A stretch of 35,815 nt of DNA, from positions 1 through 35,815 of the forward strand of contig WTKN01000259.1 of assembly GCA_011524395.1 (NCBI GenBank). Reading direction: 5' to 3'. The translations under genes and the position numbers were made by a program. The stretch comes from Moorena sp. SS36440bin_2. Its GTDB lineage: Bacteria > Cyanobacteriota > Cyanobacteriia > Cyanobacteriales > Coleofasciculaceae. The notes under the pieces were generated by a model, which was given only the letters and a program-made list of their open reading frames with translations, searched no databases and had not been told where the DNA came from. This document shows positions 17,293 through 25,905 of this stretch, in pieces (positions within the stretch are counted from its first letter, which is position 1; the number at the start of each line of letters is the position of its first letter).

Positions 17293-17320
17293 AAATCCCC
17301 TACCTAAAGGCAGGGGATTT
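17293..17320. repeat. orphan IS200/IS605-type end hairpin
   Basis: AAATCCCCT-A-CCT-AA-AGG-C-AGGGGATTT is a near-perfect 28-nt hairpin. It has the same plan as the hairpins at both ends of the tnpB element (CCCC, inner arm, AA, inner arm, GGGG at 26190-26210 and 27632-27652). No transposase lies beside it, so it may be a relic element end or may serve as a terminator. Confidence 0.5.
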
Positions 17321-17519
17321 AACCTAAGTGCTCATATTTATATTTTAGCTAACTAATGGTATTTTATCAATAAAAATGATAGTTTTAAACGAAATTAACT
17401 GCCATAAATAAAAAAAATTTAAAAATAAGGCAAAAAAAACAGAAAGCTTAAAATCATCACCTTAACCATTAATCTAATCCTGCCAGCAGAGGGAATTAAG
17501 CTAACTTGGTATTACTACT

Positions 17520-18212
17520 TTAGTCTAGGTCACGACATGGGATCAGAAATGTAGCACCTAATAAGACCAAACTAGCCATCGTTATTGGCTCAGGAGCAGA
17601 CTCTAAATCATCAACACTCACTAAAGACTGATTAAAGTGAAATCCAATCGGATGCTGCCTAGGAGATTGCTGCCAGCTGAAGCTAGCTTCATCAGTGAGA
17701 TTTTGACTTGCTACCGAAGAGATACGATCATTAAGACCCTCCAGCAAAATACTCAAAATAGTGCCTGGTGCAACGGTTTTACTACTAGCTAACTGAGCAA
17801 GTGCAGAAACTATACAGGCAGCAGCAGCAAACGTTTTCAGTAATACTTCGAACTGAAAGTGATTGCTTAAGATAAGTTGTTTCCGTTCTAATAGTGTATT
17901 AAGCTTGACTGGTGATATATCTAAAAATTTCAATCCTGCTTCATATTTAGCTGGTGAATCTAAACCAATTTCCCTTTGCCAGGCAATTTTAACCATAGAA
18001 GTAGCTGTGTAACTTATTCCTGGTAAGCAGAACTTATTTTTTTTATTTTCCCCAGTTTTTAAGGGTTTGTTAATGTAAATTTTTCCACCGCCTCGACTCA
18101 GATTAACTACTAAATCATTTTGTTCGGAAATCAGTCCTTCTATCTGATAATTTAGTAAGGTTATATGACGTGGAAACTTCCTACGCTCTTTGAGTAGATG
18201 AGTGTTAGTCAA
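17520..18212 (-). CDS. PilZ domain protein with internal membrane segment and PEP-CTERM tail
   Basis: 230 residues in three parts. Residues 10-110 are a PilZ domain: the RxxxR switch R11-KFP-R15, the NLSRGGG motif (37-43, matching D/NxSxxG) and the closing strand YEAGLKFLDIS (90-100); PilZ domains bind cyclic di-GMP in the cytoplasm. Residues 123-143 (VLLKTFAAAACIVSALAQLAS) form a hydrophobic segment preceded by lysine, resembling a signal anchor. The C-terminus is APEPITMASLVLLGATFLIP then CRDLD, a Pro-Glu-Pro, hydrophobic helix and arginine arrangement typical of PEP-CTERM sorting signals. This predicts a cytoplasmic sensor joined to an exported, exosortase-processed tail. The fusion is unusual, and a gene-fusion artefact cannot be excluded, although the frame is continuous. 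Confidence 0.75.
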   Translation of the reverse strand: MTNTHLLKERRKFPRHITLLNYQIEGLISEQNDLVVNLSRGGGKIYINKPLKTGENKKNKFCLPGISYTATSMVKIAWQREIGLDSPAKYEAGLKFLDISPVKLNTLLERKQLILSNHFQFEVLLKTFAAAACIVSALAQLASSKTVAPGTILSILLEGLNDRISSVASQNLTDEASFSWQQSPRQHPIGFHFNQSLVSVDDLESAPEPITMASLVLLGATFLIPCRDLD

Positions 18213-18230
18213 ATTAATCTCCTGAAAGAT

Positions 18231-18287
18231 AGGTGTTAGGAGTTAGGGGTTAGGTGTTAGGTGTTAGGTGTTAGGTGTTAGGTGTTT
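18231..18287. repeat. GGTGTTA heptamer array
   Basis: Seven or more GGTGTTA-like units lie 19 bp upstream of the PilZ/PEP-CTERM start, on the promoter side, in contrast with most arrays here, which sit behind genes. Confidence 0.8.
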
Positions 18288-18410
18288 GGTTAATGAGTAA
18301 TGGTTTTAGTAATTAATGCCTGAGTTAATACCTAATATCCCTAATATCTAAAGTCTACAGCCTAGGGCCTAGGATTTTTGAGTAATTTATTATTGTGCTT
18401 GTCTTAATTC

Positions 18411-18623
18411 TTAACACCTGTTGAGTATTTTTGATGGTTGAGAGGATGAGGTTTTATTCCGATTGCCTAAGTTATAGTTTTGTTTGATTAACCGATTGTA
18501 AGTTCGATAGGGCATATATTGCAAAGGATTGTAGCCAGAAAACCGTAATATCAATACACAAGCCCAGGAATACTTGCCAGAAATGATTGCTTCTATAACT
18601 TGATTTAATTGTTCAGTACTCAT
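18411..18623 (-). CDS. HetP-like protein
   Basis: 70 residues from the [16 protein letters not shown]; a TTG start would add eight more. Residues 10-46 ([20 protein letters not shown] then [17 protein letters not shown]) match the HetP core, with SWACVLxLRFxGYNP and PYRTYNRL as its hallmark. HetP and paralogues control commitment to heterocyst differentiation in Anabaena; homologues also occur in filamentous strains without heterocysts, where their role is not settled. The C-terminus ([15 protein letters not shown]) is low complexity. No ribosome-binding site is evident. It lies between two PilZ genes on the same strand, which hints at a link to signalling or filament behaviour. Confidence 0.8.
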   Translation of the reverse strand: MSTEQLNQVIEAIISGKYSWACVLILRFSGYNPLQYMPYRTYNRLIKQNYNLGNRNKTSSSQPSKILNRC

Positions 18624-18910
18624 AAATCTATATAAAGGTAGATGCAACTAAGCAAAGGGTTAAATTCACTGTAACAACTCCTAAGCAAGTTGTGCTAGGT
18701 GAAGTTCTGAAATGATAGCAGATGGTAAGATTACCGATCCTGCTGTGTATAAATCTATTCTTTAGAGCATAGGTTTACGTTTAGGTTTGCGTTCAGGTTT
18801 GATTTAGTATGATTTATGTATGTTTATGTATACTTTTTATTTTGGCACCTCAGCATAAAAAAAATGCTATAATTACTGATTAAAAACCAAATCAAAAGTA
18901 CATACAGTAA

Positions 18911-18945
18911 AACTGCCATGAACCTTGACATAGTCCATGGCAGTT
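18911..18945 (-). terminator. 10-bp hairpin, terminator-like on the reverse strand
   Basis: AACTGCCATG (18911-18920) pairs with CATGGCAGTT (18936-18945). On the reverse strand the stem runs into TTTTACTG. It lies 700 bp after the second PilZ gene and upstream of the HetP-like gene, so it could insulate the two. Confidence 0.45.
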
Positions 18946-19449
18946 AACTTATTCGATATCACTGATTAAGAGCCCTTATGTAGATAGTCTGCTTAATACC
19001 CCCCCAAATCTATTATCGCCTTACTGGGCAAAGATTTGACTTTATCAACAGATTTTTTACTCTGAAAGCAATGGCCAGTAAATATTTGAGGACAAATTAA
19101 CTAAATAGGACGCATAAACTTGTGAGGAAGATCCTGATTAAGTTGTAGATATTAGTTGACTTTAGTGAGCTTATCTACGTCACTTATTTTAATAACCACA
19201 AGCTGGTTTGTCTTCCTTGACATTAAGTTAATCAGTATAAATAACTAATCAGATAATTCCAATTTATTTGTAAGCTTGTTATAAATACATATTCCTAGTA
19301 ATCGCTAATCGGTAATTATTTTGTCAATTCCCAATTACCTTCTTCCCAATTACCAGTCAATCATCTTTAGCCTTAATAACTAAAAATGGTCTAATAGTTA
19401 AGATTGACTGTCCTTGATGTTCACTCCTGATGAGCAAGTTTACAAAGCG

Positions 19450-19490
19450 ATGCAGTCGCTCATAGGGGGGACTTCAATGAGCGACTGCAT
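19450..19490. repeat. perfect inverted repeat ATGCAGTCGCTCAT / ATGAGCGACTGCAT
   Basis: The 14-bp arms at 19450-19463 and 19477-19490 are perfect complements with a 13-bp centre that includes GGGGGG. The same arm occurs singly or degenerately near 5481, 5506 and 7121, so this is a dispersed repeat that here forms a full palindrome. Confidence 0.75.
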
Positions 19491-19653
19491 AAAGATATAA
19501 ACTATCTTTGATTGCAACTTATACCAAGTTTACTTAAAATTAATACTTAAAATTAATCACTAGTAACTGCTTACCTTATTAATCATTAACCCCATCACCC
19601 GTCATCTGTTCAAAGGGTAATATCTTTTCTGGAAGCGCAACTTAGCCTGAGGA

Positions 19654-20067
19654 TTAGCTATAGCAGGTGTTAGAAGTCTTAGCCGGATAATTTCTTAGTA
19701 ACTTATTGAGCTGAAGTTGAGGCGTTGAAATAGGTGTTGCTGGCAAACCCAACAGACAATCTATATTTTCTGGTGAGACTGTTACAAACTGTAAACCAGC
19801 TCTATAGTTTCCTATAGAATTTCCTTTAGATCCTTTGCACCACATGACTTTAACTGTAGCAGTAACTGTGTGATTTTGCGGTAAGAAAAACTGTATTTTT
19901 ATAACTTGACCGACTGGGATAGGTTTTTCACTGCAAATGCTGCAACCTCCTCTACTAATATTAACGACTGGCTGACGAGCTGAGAAGAGACCAGCCAATC
20001 GATAAGAAATAGAGGTTTGTTGACGAGGTGATCTTCTTTTTTCTCGCATGCTGCTGGCATTAATCAT
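19654..20067 (-). CDS. PilZ domain protein
   Basis: 137 residues from the ATG of MINASSMREKRRSPRQ. PilZ hallmarks are R11-RSP-R15, the NISRGG motif (36-41), the strand TVTATVKVMWCKG and the closing YRAGLQFVTVSPENIDCLL, equivalent to the first PilZ protein (YEAGLKFLDISPVKLNTLL). It therefore probably binds cyclic di-GMP. The tail after the domain (SIGNYRAG aside, from about residue 110: LPATPISTPQLQLNKLL) is short, with no membrane segment or PEP motif. The frame is open upstream to 20190, but that part translates repeat DNA (20118-20192), so it is excluded. The ATG at 20049, six codons later, is an alternative start. Confidence 0.75.
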   Translation of the reverse strand: MINASSMREKRRSPRQQTSISYRLAGLFSARQPVVNISRGGCSICSEKPIPVGQVIKIQFFLPQNHTVTATVKVMWCKGSKGNSIGNYRAGLQFVTVSPENIDCLLGLPATPISTPQLQLNKLLRNYPAKTSNTCYS

Positions 20068-20117
20068 ACGCTTGACATTACTTAAGTAAAACGTTTCCTT
20101 GTCTTGATGCAAAGCGC

Positions 20118-20192
20118 GAGTGGGGTTTACCCCAAGACCGCTTAGGTACCCTTGACCCGTAATTAAATTCGCCACGCGCACCTGGTGCATCG
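20118..20192. repeat. dispersed repeat, CCCCAAGACCGC ... GGTGCATCGC type
   Basis: Contains CCCCAAGACCGC (as near 5102 and, reversed, near 5437 and 5461), a short hairpin TGGGGT-TT-ACCCCA, and CGCCACGCGCACCTGGTGCATCGC in two parts. It lies directly upstream of the second PilZ gene. The remaining spacer to hemJ (20193-20512) shows no gene. Confidence 0.6.
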
Positions 20193-20512
20193 CTTTTATT
20201 TGTCTTTATTTGTCCATTGTCTCAACCCCAGGTTTACGCTATGGTTCATCTATCTGTTTGACTCTGCATGGTTTTTGTATGAGTTTAAGAAGACATGAGA
20301 TAATCGTAAGCATTTAGGGATCAGCTCTGGTCTACAAAGCTTTTGAAGTAAGGAAAACTTAAGCATTTGGCTCAGGAGCGTGAGTATATGATTATTTGTG
20401 AACAACCCTCAAGAACCTGATAGCTGATACGCGACACGCGCTATAGCTGAAGTCAGGAGGGTAGACACTGCTGAGCTGCATGACGCTGTTGTAATAATGG
20501 AGGACACAATCT

Positions 20513-21094
20513 ATGGCTTATTTCTGGTTCAAGGCGTTTCACTTCATGGGTGTAGTCGTTTGGTTTGCCGGTCTGTTTTATCTGGTGCGTCTGTTTGTCT
20601 ATCATGCAGAAGCTTCACAGGAGCCAGAACCTGCCCAAACCATTCTCAAAAATCAGTATGAGATTATGGAAAAACGTCTTTATCACATAATTACTACCCC
20701 AGGTATGGTGGTAACCGTAGCGATGGCAATTGGTTTACTGCTAACAGAACCAGAAGTGCTCAAGCAAGGTTGGTTACATATCAAGCTGGCTTTTGTAGCC
20801 CTGTTACTGGTCTATCATTTCTATTGCGGTAGGATTATGCGACGGCTGGCTGCCAATGAATGCAGTTGGACTGGTCAGCAGTTCCGTGCTCTCAATGAGG
20901 CACCTACTGTCTTGCTGATGGTAATTGTTTTACTGGCAGTGTTTAAGAACAGTTTGCCTACAGATATTACGTCTTGGTTAATTCTTGCGATGGTTATAGT
21001 AATGGCTGCCTCAATTCAGCTGTATGCCAAAAAGCGGAAGCGGGACAAAGAGAAAAGGTTGGCTACCACGTCCCAACCAGAGCCTCAGCTTTGA
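20513..21094 (+). CDS. hemJ: protoporphyrinogen IX oxidase HemJ
   Basis: 193-residue integral membrane protein that oxidises protoporphyrinogen IX to protoporphyrin IX, the step before the heme/chlorophyll branch; HemJ is the usual form in cyanobacteria. The family opening AYFWFKAFHFMGVVVWFAGLF (H10) is followed by RLFVYHAEA. EIMEKRLYHIITTPGMVVTV (about 50-69), WLHIKLAFVALLLVYHFYCG (about 86-105) and a last helix near 130-165 complete four or five membrane spans. The C-terminal KKRKRDKEKR tail is basic and probably cytoplasmic. GGAGG (20499-20503), nine bases before the ATG, is a strong ribosome-binding site. A hairpin follows 24 bp after the stop. Confidence 0.93.
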   Translation: MAYFWFKAFHFMGVVVWFAGLFYLVRLFVYHAEASQEPEPAQTILKNQYEIMEKRLYHIITTPGMVVTVAMAIGLLLTEPEVLKQGWLHIKLAFVALLLVYHFYCGRIMRRLAANECSWTGQQFRALNEAPTVLLMVIVLLAVFKNSLPTDITSWLILAMVIVMAASIQLYAKKRKRDKEKRLATTSQPEPQL

Positions 21095-21118
21095 TTATCA
21101 ACTTTGATTAATAGTCAT

Positions 21119-21140
21119 TGGGGACCGATGTTAGTCCCCA
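21119..21140 (+). terminator. hairpin after hemJ
   Basis: TGGGGAC (21119-21125) pairs with GTCCCCA (21134-21140) across an 8-nt loop. No U-tract follows, so termination is uncertain. Confidence 0.35.
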
Positions 21141-21299
21141 CAGGCAAGTATAATAAGGGCTTAATGTTTTTGCCGTTGAAGTTAACCGTTTATCCTTGAC
21201 TTGAACTGCATCGGCTGCGCAGAATGTTTCGTTTATTTTTCCCGACTTAACTTATCAACCACGATTAACAAACAATCCATAAAATCTCACATTTGCCTT

Positions 21300-21647
21300 A
21301 TGTCCGCTATACCACTTAAATTAAATCTTAATGACGGTTCGGTGTCTTTTCCATTCACCGCCGATGCTGCCAAAAAATTACAACGTGAGCTTTACCAACT
21401 GATGCAGAGTTTGAAAGCTGCTGCTCAAGTATCTAGTGGTGGTAGACCTAAGCCTCAAAAACCGATGGAGTACCAATTTACTGGGGATGTCTTTCTTGAG
21501 ATTTTCTGCAATCCCAATATCTATCCTTCTCCATTTGCTGCTAAGGTCTTAATTACTCTCAGAGATGATCGCATCCGCTTGAGTACGGAAGCTGAACTGA
21601 CTCGTGTGGTAGAAGATGTTAACCTATATTTGGAACAAGTCAGCTGA
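21300..21647 (+). CDS. conserved cyanobacterial hypothetical protein
   Basis: 115 residues from ATG MSAIPLKLNL. It is a soluble small protein with a helix (DAAKKLQRELYQLMQSLKAAA, in two parts), a Gly/Lys/Pro linker (SSGGRPKPQKPMEY), a strand-rich part (FLEIFCNPNIYPSPFAAKVL) and a final helix (ELTRVVEDVNLYLEQVS). There is no catalytic motif, membrane segment or signal peptide. The in-frame codons from 21201 to 21299 have unusual composition and are excluded. It looks like a small conserved cyanobacterial family, but I cannot name a function. Confidence 0.65.
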   Translation: MSAIPLKLNLNDGSVSFPFTADAAKKLQRELYQLMQSLKAAAQVSSGGRPKPQKPMEYQFTGDVFLEIFCNPNIYPSPFAAKVLITLRDDRIRLSTEAELTRVVEDVNLYLEQVS

Positions 21648-21862
21648 AGGCTTGGGTGTCATTTCCAGCAACTGTTGTCCGGTGACATCCTGCCTAATGT
21701 CTCTTAAGAAACTAAGGTCAGAGGCAACAGGCGGGTCAGAGGCAACAGGGGGAGATGGTTAAGATGGGGAATTTGTTAACCGTTTCGGCTCTTCCATAGC
21801 AGATGAACTGCACGTCCTTGGGACGTTCTTAAGAAAAAATTTATGGGAAATCGTTAGTATAA

Positions 21863-22255
21863 ATGAACTCCGACAATCTCCTGGAATTACTGCAAACTGG
21901 GTTTCGCGCCTCCTTGGGGGCAACAGCCTCTTTCGTTGAAACCCTGCAAGACCCTCAAAAGCGTGAAGAAAGTCTGGCTCAGCTTCAGTCAGATTTAAAT
22001 GAACAGGTGACTGAGTGGGCGGAAAAAGGAGAGACTACTGAACTTGAAGCCCGACGTTTTATTGAGCAGATGTGGAATCAATCAGGTAATCCTGTGGGTA
22101 CACCGACAACAAATACTTCCAGTGATCCTGCTGCACCGTCATCTAGCAATCCTGTTCAGTCCAATGCACAGGATGATATTGAAGAACTGACAACACAACT
22201 TGCTGATCTTCGCAATCAGTTAGAGGAGTTGCGTAAATCAGACAGTAATAGTTAG
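21863..22255 (+). CDS. small helical protein with C-terminal coiled coil
   Basis: 130 residues. The N-terminal half is helical (MNSDNLLELLQTGFRASLGA, TASFVETLQDPQKREESLAQ, then LQSDLNEQVTEWAEKGETTE). A Ser/Pro/Thr/Asn-rich linker follows at about 73-100, then a heptad-like coiled coil (DDIEELTTQLADLRNQLEEL). The architecture recalls phasin-like granule proteins and other small scaffold proteins of cyanobacteria; phasin is only a possibility. No good ribosome-binding site precedes the ATG. It stands alone between repeat-containing spacers. Confidence 0.65.
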   Translation: MNSDNLLELLQTGFRASLGATASFVETLQDPQKREESLAQLQSDLNEQVTEWAEKGETTELEARRFIEQMWNQSGNPVGTPTTNTSSDPAAPSSSNPVQSNAQDDIEELTTQLADLRNQLEELRKSDSNS

Positions 22256-22443
22256 ATTGACGCGGAGCGTGAAAAAACTCAGCCTGAGTGGGAGACTAAA
22301 GTGGGAGACTAATAGGCTATAAATCAACCACGGGAAACAGAAACTTTGCTCAATCTCTGACATTTCTGTTCCCATCTAATCTAATCGATTTACCCACTCA
22401 GCGCTGAGATATCATCAATTCAAGGCTTTTAAAAAATGGCAGT

Positions 22444-22560
22444 TTAAAACTCCCCAACACCATTCCCTGAAGTTTGCTGATATTTAGTCAACCGCTTACG
22501 GTTGCCCAACCAATCCGGTAAGTCACTATAGCCTTTATCGGTGGCATTGATGGGGTTTTG
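22444..22560 (-). pseudogene. possible 3' remnant of an unidentified gene
   Basis: A 38-codon open stretch with protein-like content (NPINATDKGYSDLPDWLGNR, then KRLTKYQQTSG) ends at TAA (22444-22446) but has no start codon. The same frame continues upstream through two stops to an ATG at 22635 inside the end of the DUF4327 gene. It could be the tail of a decayed gene. I do not recognise the family. The surrounding gap (22256-22627) shows nothing else. Confidence 0.25.
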
Positions 22561-22627
22561 TTAGTTACGGACTCGATCGCACTTTTTATTCTAAAGATCA
22601 GCTTCTATGCCGTTTGATTGAGATCCT

Positions 22628-22870
22628 TTAGTCATTTTCCCATTGTTGAGAACCGATCAGGTCAGCAATGCGGTCTCTTAGCAGGAATTCGCACTGCTCT
22701 AGCTCACACTCCACACACAGCCATTCTCGAGCTGGAATATATTGGCAAAGAACGTAAATAGGCTGTTGACGACTGACAAATCCTTTATCCACCAACCGAC
22801 GTGCTTCGTCTTGGATCACATCGATTGAGTAACGGATAGAAGGGGTAGATGGCACTGTGTTAACACTCAT
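22628..22870 (-). CDS. DUF4327 family protein
   Basis: 80 residues. The sequence IRYSIDVIQDEARRLVDKGF, VSRQQPIYVLCQYIPAREW and CELEQCEFLLRDRIADLIG follows the pattern of the small cyanobacterial family DUF4327, whose function is unknown. It is a soluble protein with three cysteines (positions 42, 52 and 60 approximately) and no signal peptide. It starts with ATG at 22870 and appears monocistronic. Confidence 0.82.
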   Translation of the reverse strand: MSVNTVPSTPSIRYSIDVIQDEARRLVDKGFVSRQQPIYVLCQYIPAREWLCVECELEQCEFLLRDRIADLIGSQQWEND

Positions 22871-22949
22871 GGAATCTTATCAGCTTGATCTAAAAAACGG
22901 GGATACGATTATCTTAATCGAAATTTACTTACTGTGAAATAAAATTATT

Positions 22950-23162
22950 TCAGTATAAGAAGTTACCATTAACCAAGATTTGTTGATAAGGATCTTCAAA
23001 TACCTTGGCCAAGTTGTCAAAGTCTAACCCATGCTCAGCTAAAATGCCTACTGGGTTATAACTGAGCCATTGATCATTGGCTGTAGGAGCTACCGTCCTC
23101 TGAAATACCCTATCTCTGTATGGATCACCTGAGTGCCAAATCTGTATGACCAACCCAATCAC
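22950..23162 (-). CDS. hypothetical small protein, possibly a fragment
   Basis: 70 codons from a GTG. The text (PYRDRVFQRTVAPTANDQWL, NPVGILAEHGLDFDNLAKVF) has the composition of a real protein, with a balanced mix of charged and aromatic residues, but there is no ATG and no clear ribosome-binding site. It has no recognised motif. It may be a short species-specific gene or the tail of a decayed one. Confidence 0.35.
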   Translation of the reverse strand: MIGLVIQIWHSGDPYRDRVFQRTVAPTANDQWLSYNPVGILAEHGLDFDNLAKVFEDPYQQILVNGNFLY

Positions 23163-23675
23163 ATAACATTGGTTGAGTAATCAGAATATGGCATATATTT
23201 TAGAGACTGTTTGTTAAATAAAGCTTAAATCCTTGCTTAGGGTTGGATAGGGGCCTAGTACTTTAGCAGTGCGACATTGGTCGGGTTTCCCGACAATGGT
23301 GAACGCGCACCAAGAGAAAAGCTCATCTTCTAACAGAGCTGTCCGCCGTAACCCACCCATATTCATTACTATAGCTCTCTTAAGATTTACTTTATAAATA
23401 GTCATTTATAAAGAGTCTCTCAATAATCAGGGGATAGGGGATAGGAGTAAAGGTGGAATTCTCGGTGTTTTTTTAGATTTGATTGAATATTTTGTCAACT
23501 CCTATTAATTAACCAGAGCTATATGGTTCTGTTATAACCTAGTTTTTTTTAAAAGATCTATCTACTTTAAGAGATCTATCTACTATAGATATTGCAGTAG
23601 TTCATCTTCATCTTGTCCTCTGATCAAGCTGTAGAGGGGCAAATTGCCAAAAATTATCTTAAAACTCAATAAAAC
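23163..23675. other. gene-free spacer with a bulged hairpin repeat
   Basis: The stretch near 23274-23298 folds as CATT(G)GTCGGG-TTT-CCCGACAATG. A 63-codon reverse frame across it (23214-23405) follows repeat-like DNA and is not taken as a gene. The rest is AT-rich and without features. Confidence 0.5.
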
Positions 23676-25436
23676 TTAAATAAATCTCACAAAAGTATCT
23701 ATTGTTGAGCTTTCGGGTAACAATGTTTCAAGAGCGATCGCTTGAGCTGCTGGCATCTGCCCGTAAGAAAATACATATGGTGTTTCCGGTGGCAACTCTG
23801 GCAGGAACTGCTCTAACACATAAGGACTACCGTAAATCACCAGAGCTTGTAAATCCCCAGTTTTCAACAACATCTTCAGCCATGCCCTAGCTACTGCTGT
23901 TAATCCAGCACTACCCCGAAACGGGTTACCTCGGATAAATAGCTGTAGCAGAGTAGTTTTAGCACCAACAGGATTATCGACTACTTCCGAAGGTAGGGTC
24001 GTGTGACTATCAACCAGTTGGAGTTTGTAACCCAGCCTTCTTGGTAAAGCGACTGCTGGTGTATGCTGCCCCAAAAAGTCACAAGCTAAGAGATCATCGA
24101 CCAAAATTAGATTACGTAACGGTTGATTACTGCTGCTGGATATTGATGATAAAGCTAGAAAACCTCTAGTTATCTGGGAAGCTTGGAGAATATCGGCTAC
24201 AGTCGTTAGGGTAGTTGGTTGAGCTAGTTGCGAGAGCCAATTGCGGTTGGGTTGAAATGTTATCGGTTGTTGAGCTGGATCATCGTCTAAGCCCGACTCC
24301 AGGACAGGTTGTGAGGGCGGGTTTTGTAGAGATGGTATTTGTTGTGCAGCGGAGTGTTCGTCTAAACCCTCTGTTTGAGAGTGATACCCCACTTTACGTT
24401 TTGCACGACTGATGCGCTCTATTGATGCCTGAATCCGCTGCCGTGAGATCCGTCCTTGTTCGACTGCTTGACAGACTGCCTCAATTGCTGTTTCGGGATT
24501 AACGGGCATCAAGAGAATATCAGCACCGGCTTCTACAGCCATGACTGTGGCTTCATCGGCACCATAGCGATTAGCAATTGCCCCCATTACTAGAGCATCG
24601 GTCACAATCAGTCCTTCAAATCCCAAGTCTGTGCGCAACAGTTGAGTCAAAATCGCTGATGACAGGGTGGCTGGGTGTTGGTCATCCCAAGCTGTAATTA
24701 GGAGGTGAGCGGTCATGATGGCATCTACCCCAGCAGCGATCGCATTGGTAAAGGGAGGCAATTCAACCGTAGCTAGTCGGGGTGGTGAGTGGGGCAATAC
24801 TGGTAAATCCAGATGGGAATCTGTAGCGGTATCGCCATGACCGGGAAAATGCTTGGCAGTGGTTAAGACTGGATAGGGTCGGGTTCCTTGGATAAAGGCA
24901 GAAGCCAATTGGCTAACGATTTGAGGGTTATCACCAAAGGACCGGACATTGATAACAGGATTTTGGGAATTGTTGTTGACATCAACCACTGGTGCCAGGA
25001 TCCAGTTAATCCCAATTGCCAACGCTTCAGTAGCCGTGATTTCTCCCATGGTACGGACATACTGCAAAGCTGGCTCAGGATCGTTTTGGGCAATGGCTCC
25101 CAGTGCCATCGGTGGGGGAAACCAGGTGGCACCGGCAAACCTTTGACCCACACCTTCTTCAATATCAGCAGCGATCAGTAAGGGAATTTTGGCCCATTCT
25201 TGGAGTTGTTTCGACCTGAGGGCGAGTTCCACAGCACTCCCGCCTAGTAAAATAACACCCCCAATACCTAACTCTTGCAACAAATGCTGCAATTGTTCGG
25301 CTGGGGGTTCCCAAATCGGATACTGAATTTGGTGATCAAATAGGTAGCCGGATGCTCGAACCACTACCATTTGCGCCACCTGTTCTGCTAGGGAAAGGTT
25401 ATTTAGATCAGGCAGTGACTTTGGGAGAGAATTCAA
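23676..25436 (-). CDS. glycoside hydrolase family 3 protein (NagZ-like beta-N-acetylhexosaminidase)
   Basis: 586 residues. The N-terminal 340 form a family 3 barrel with the NagZ signature [18 protein letters not shown] (195-212). D206 and H208 form the Asp-His acid/base pair seen in NagZ, and D280 in [10 protein letters not shown] is the probable nucleophile. It would remove N-acetylglucosamine from muropeptides in wall recycling. A Ser/Pro/Gln-rich linker (about 355-390) leads to a C-terminal domain of about 190 residues, as in the longer two-domain family 3 enzymes. There is no signal peptide, so a cytoplasmic location is likely. Its ATG overlaps the rbfA stop by 4 bp (25433-25436), implying translational coupling. 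Confidence 0.9.
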   Translation of the reverse strand: MNSLPKSLPDLNNLSLAEQVAQMVVVRASGYLFDHQIQYPIWEPPAEQLQHLLQELGIGGVILLGGSAVELALRSKQLQEWAKIPLLIAADIEEGVGQRFAGATWFPPPMALGAIAQNDPEPALQYVRTMGEITATEALAIGINWILAPVVDVNNNSQNPVINVRSFGDNPQIVSQLASAFIQGTRPYPVLTTAKHFPGHGDTATDSHLDLPVLPHSPPRLATVELPPFTNAIAAGVDAIMTAHLLITAWDDQHPATLSSAILTQLLRTDLGFEGLIVTDALVMGAIANRYGADEATVMAVEAGADILLMPVNPETAIEAVCQAVEQGRISRQRIQASIERISRAKRKVGYHSQTEGLDEHSAAQQIPSLQNPPSQPVLESGLDDDPAQQPITFQPNRNWLSQLAQPTTLTTVADILQASQITRGFLALSSISSSSNQPLRNLILVDDLLACDFLGQHTPAVALPRRLGYKLQLVDSHTTLPSEVVDNPVGAKTTLLQLFIRGNPFRGSAGLTAVARAWLKMLLKTGDLQALVIYGSPYVLEQFLPELPPETPYVFSYGQMPAAQAIALETLLPESSTIDTFVRFI

Positions 25437-25831
25437 GCTTGTGCTCCAGAAATATCGTCTTCGAGTTGCTTGCTCTGGCGTTCTTGAGAAAGCTGATTCA
25501 GTAAGTTCAGCATCTGATCGCCTCCTTCGAGACCACGGTCTTCAATAAACATCACCTCTGGTGTGCGGCGCAGGCGAATCCGCCGACCTAGTTCTCGGCG
25601 GACATAACCTGTAGCTGATTTTAATCCAGCCATTGTTTTAGATCTTGCCTCATCAGTGCCATAGATGCTGACATAGATCTTAGCGTGCTGGAGGTCACCA
25701 GAGACATCAACGTTGGTAATGCTAACCATCCCACTACCGACCCGGTCATCTTTGATATCGTTAAGCAACATTTGACTAACCTCCTGCTGAATTAGGGAGG
25801 AAACCCGAAAAACACGGCGATTTGTAGTCAT
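25433..25831 (-). CDS. rbfA: 30S ribosome-binding factor A
   Basis: 132 residues, a cold-shock 16S rRNA maturation factor that binds the immature 30S subunit near the 5' end of 16S rRNA. The family opening [18 protein letters not shown], the strand [20 protein letters not shown] (35-54) and the helical [20 protein letters not shown] ahead of TPEVMFIED are typical. The C-terminus ([19 protein letters not shown]) is variable. It is followed by the GH3 gene with a 4-bp overlap, and preceded by the DUF751 gene 74 bp upstream, an order known in cyanobacteria. Confidence 0.95.
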   Translation of the reverse strand: MTTNRRVFRVSSLIQQEVSQMLLNDIKDDRVGSGMVSITNVDVSGDLQHAKIYVSIYGTDEARSKTMAGLKSATGYVRRELGRRIRLRRTPEVMFIEDRGLEGGDQMLNLLNQLSQERQSKQLEDDISGAQA

Positions 25832-25905
25832 GACGTTCCCTTTGTTAAAGTATGGGCATCATCGAAAGCTGCGCGCACCTAATCTAAACCTAGTCTAAAC
25901 CTAGT

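Larger units (their letters stand above)
15976..17519. other. 1.5-kb gene-free AT-rich spacer with repeats
   Basis: No credible gene. The 78-codon reverse frame at 16134-16370 has no family resemblance and lies in very AT-rich DNA. The spacer includes the upstream region of the PEP-CTERM gene, a GGTTAAAGGTTACA repeat array (about 16672-16760), a GGCCACGCTACGCG module block (16919-16975) and an isolated IS200/IS605-style hairpin (17293-17320). Confidence 0.6.
18648..19653. other. 1-kb gene-free AT-rich spacer
   Basis: No gene recognised. It carries a hairpin at 18911-18945 and a perfect 14-bp inverted repeat at 19450-19490. The remainder is AT-rich without a sustained reading frame and probably includes the promoter of the HetP-like gene. 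Confidence 0.55.

Noticed and set aside
20068-20190. Longer start for the second PilZ gene
   Set aside because: This part translates a dispersed repeat (20118-20192) rather than family sequence.
23214-23405. 63-codon reverse frame near 23.3 kb
   Set aside because: It follows a hairpin repeat (23274-23298) and has no family resemblance; kept only as part of the spacer description.
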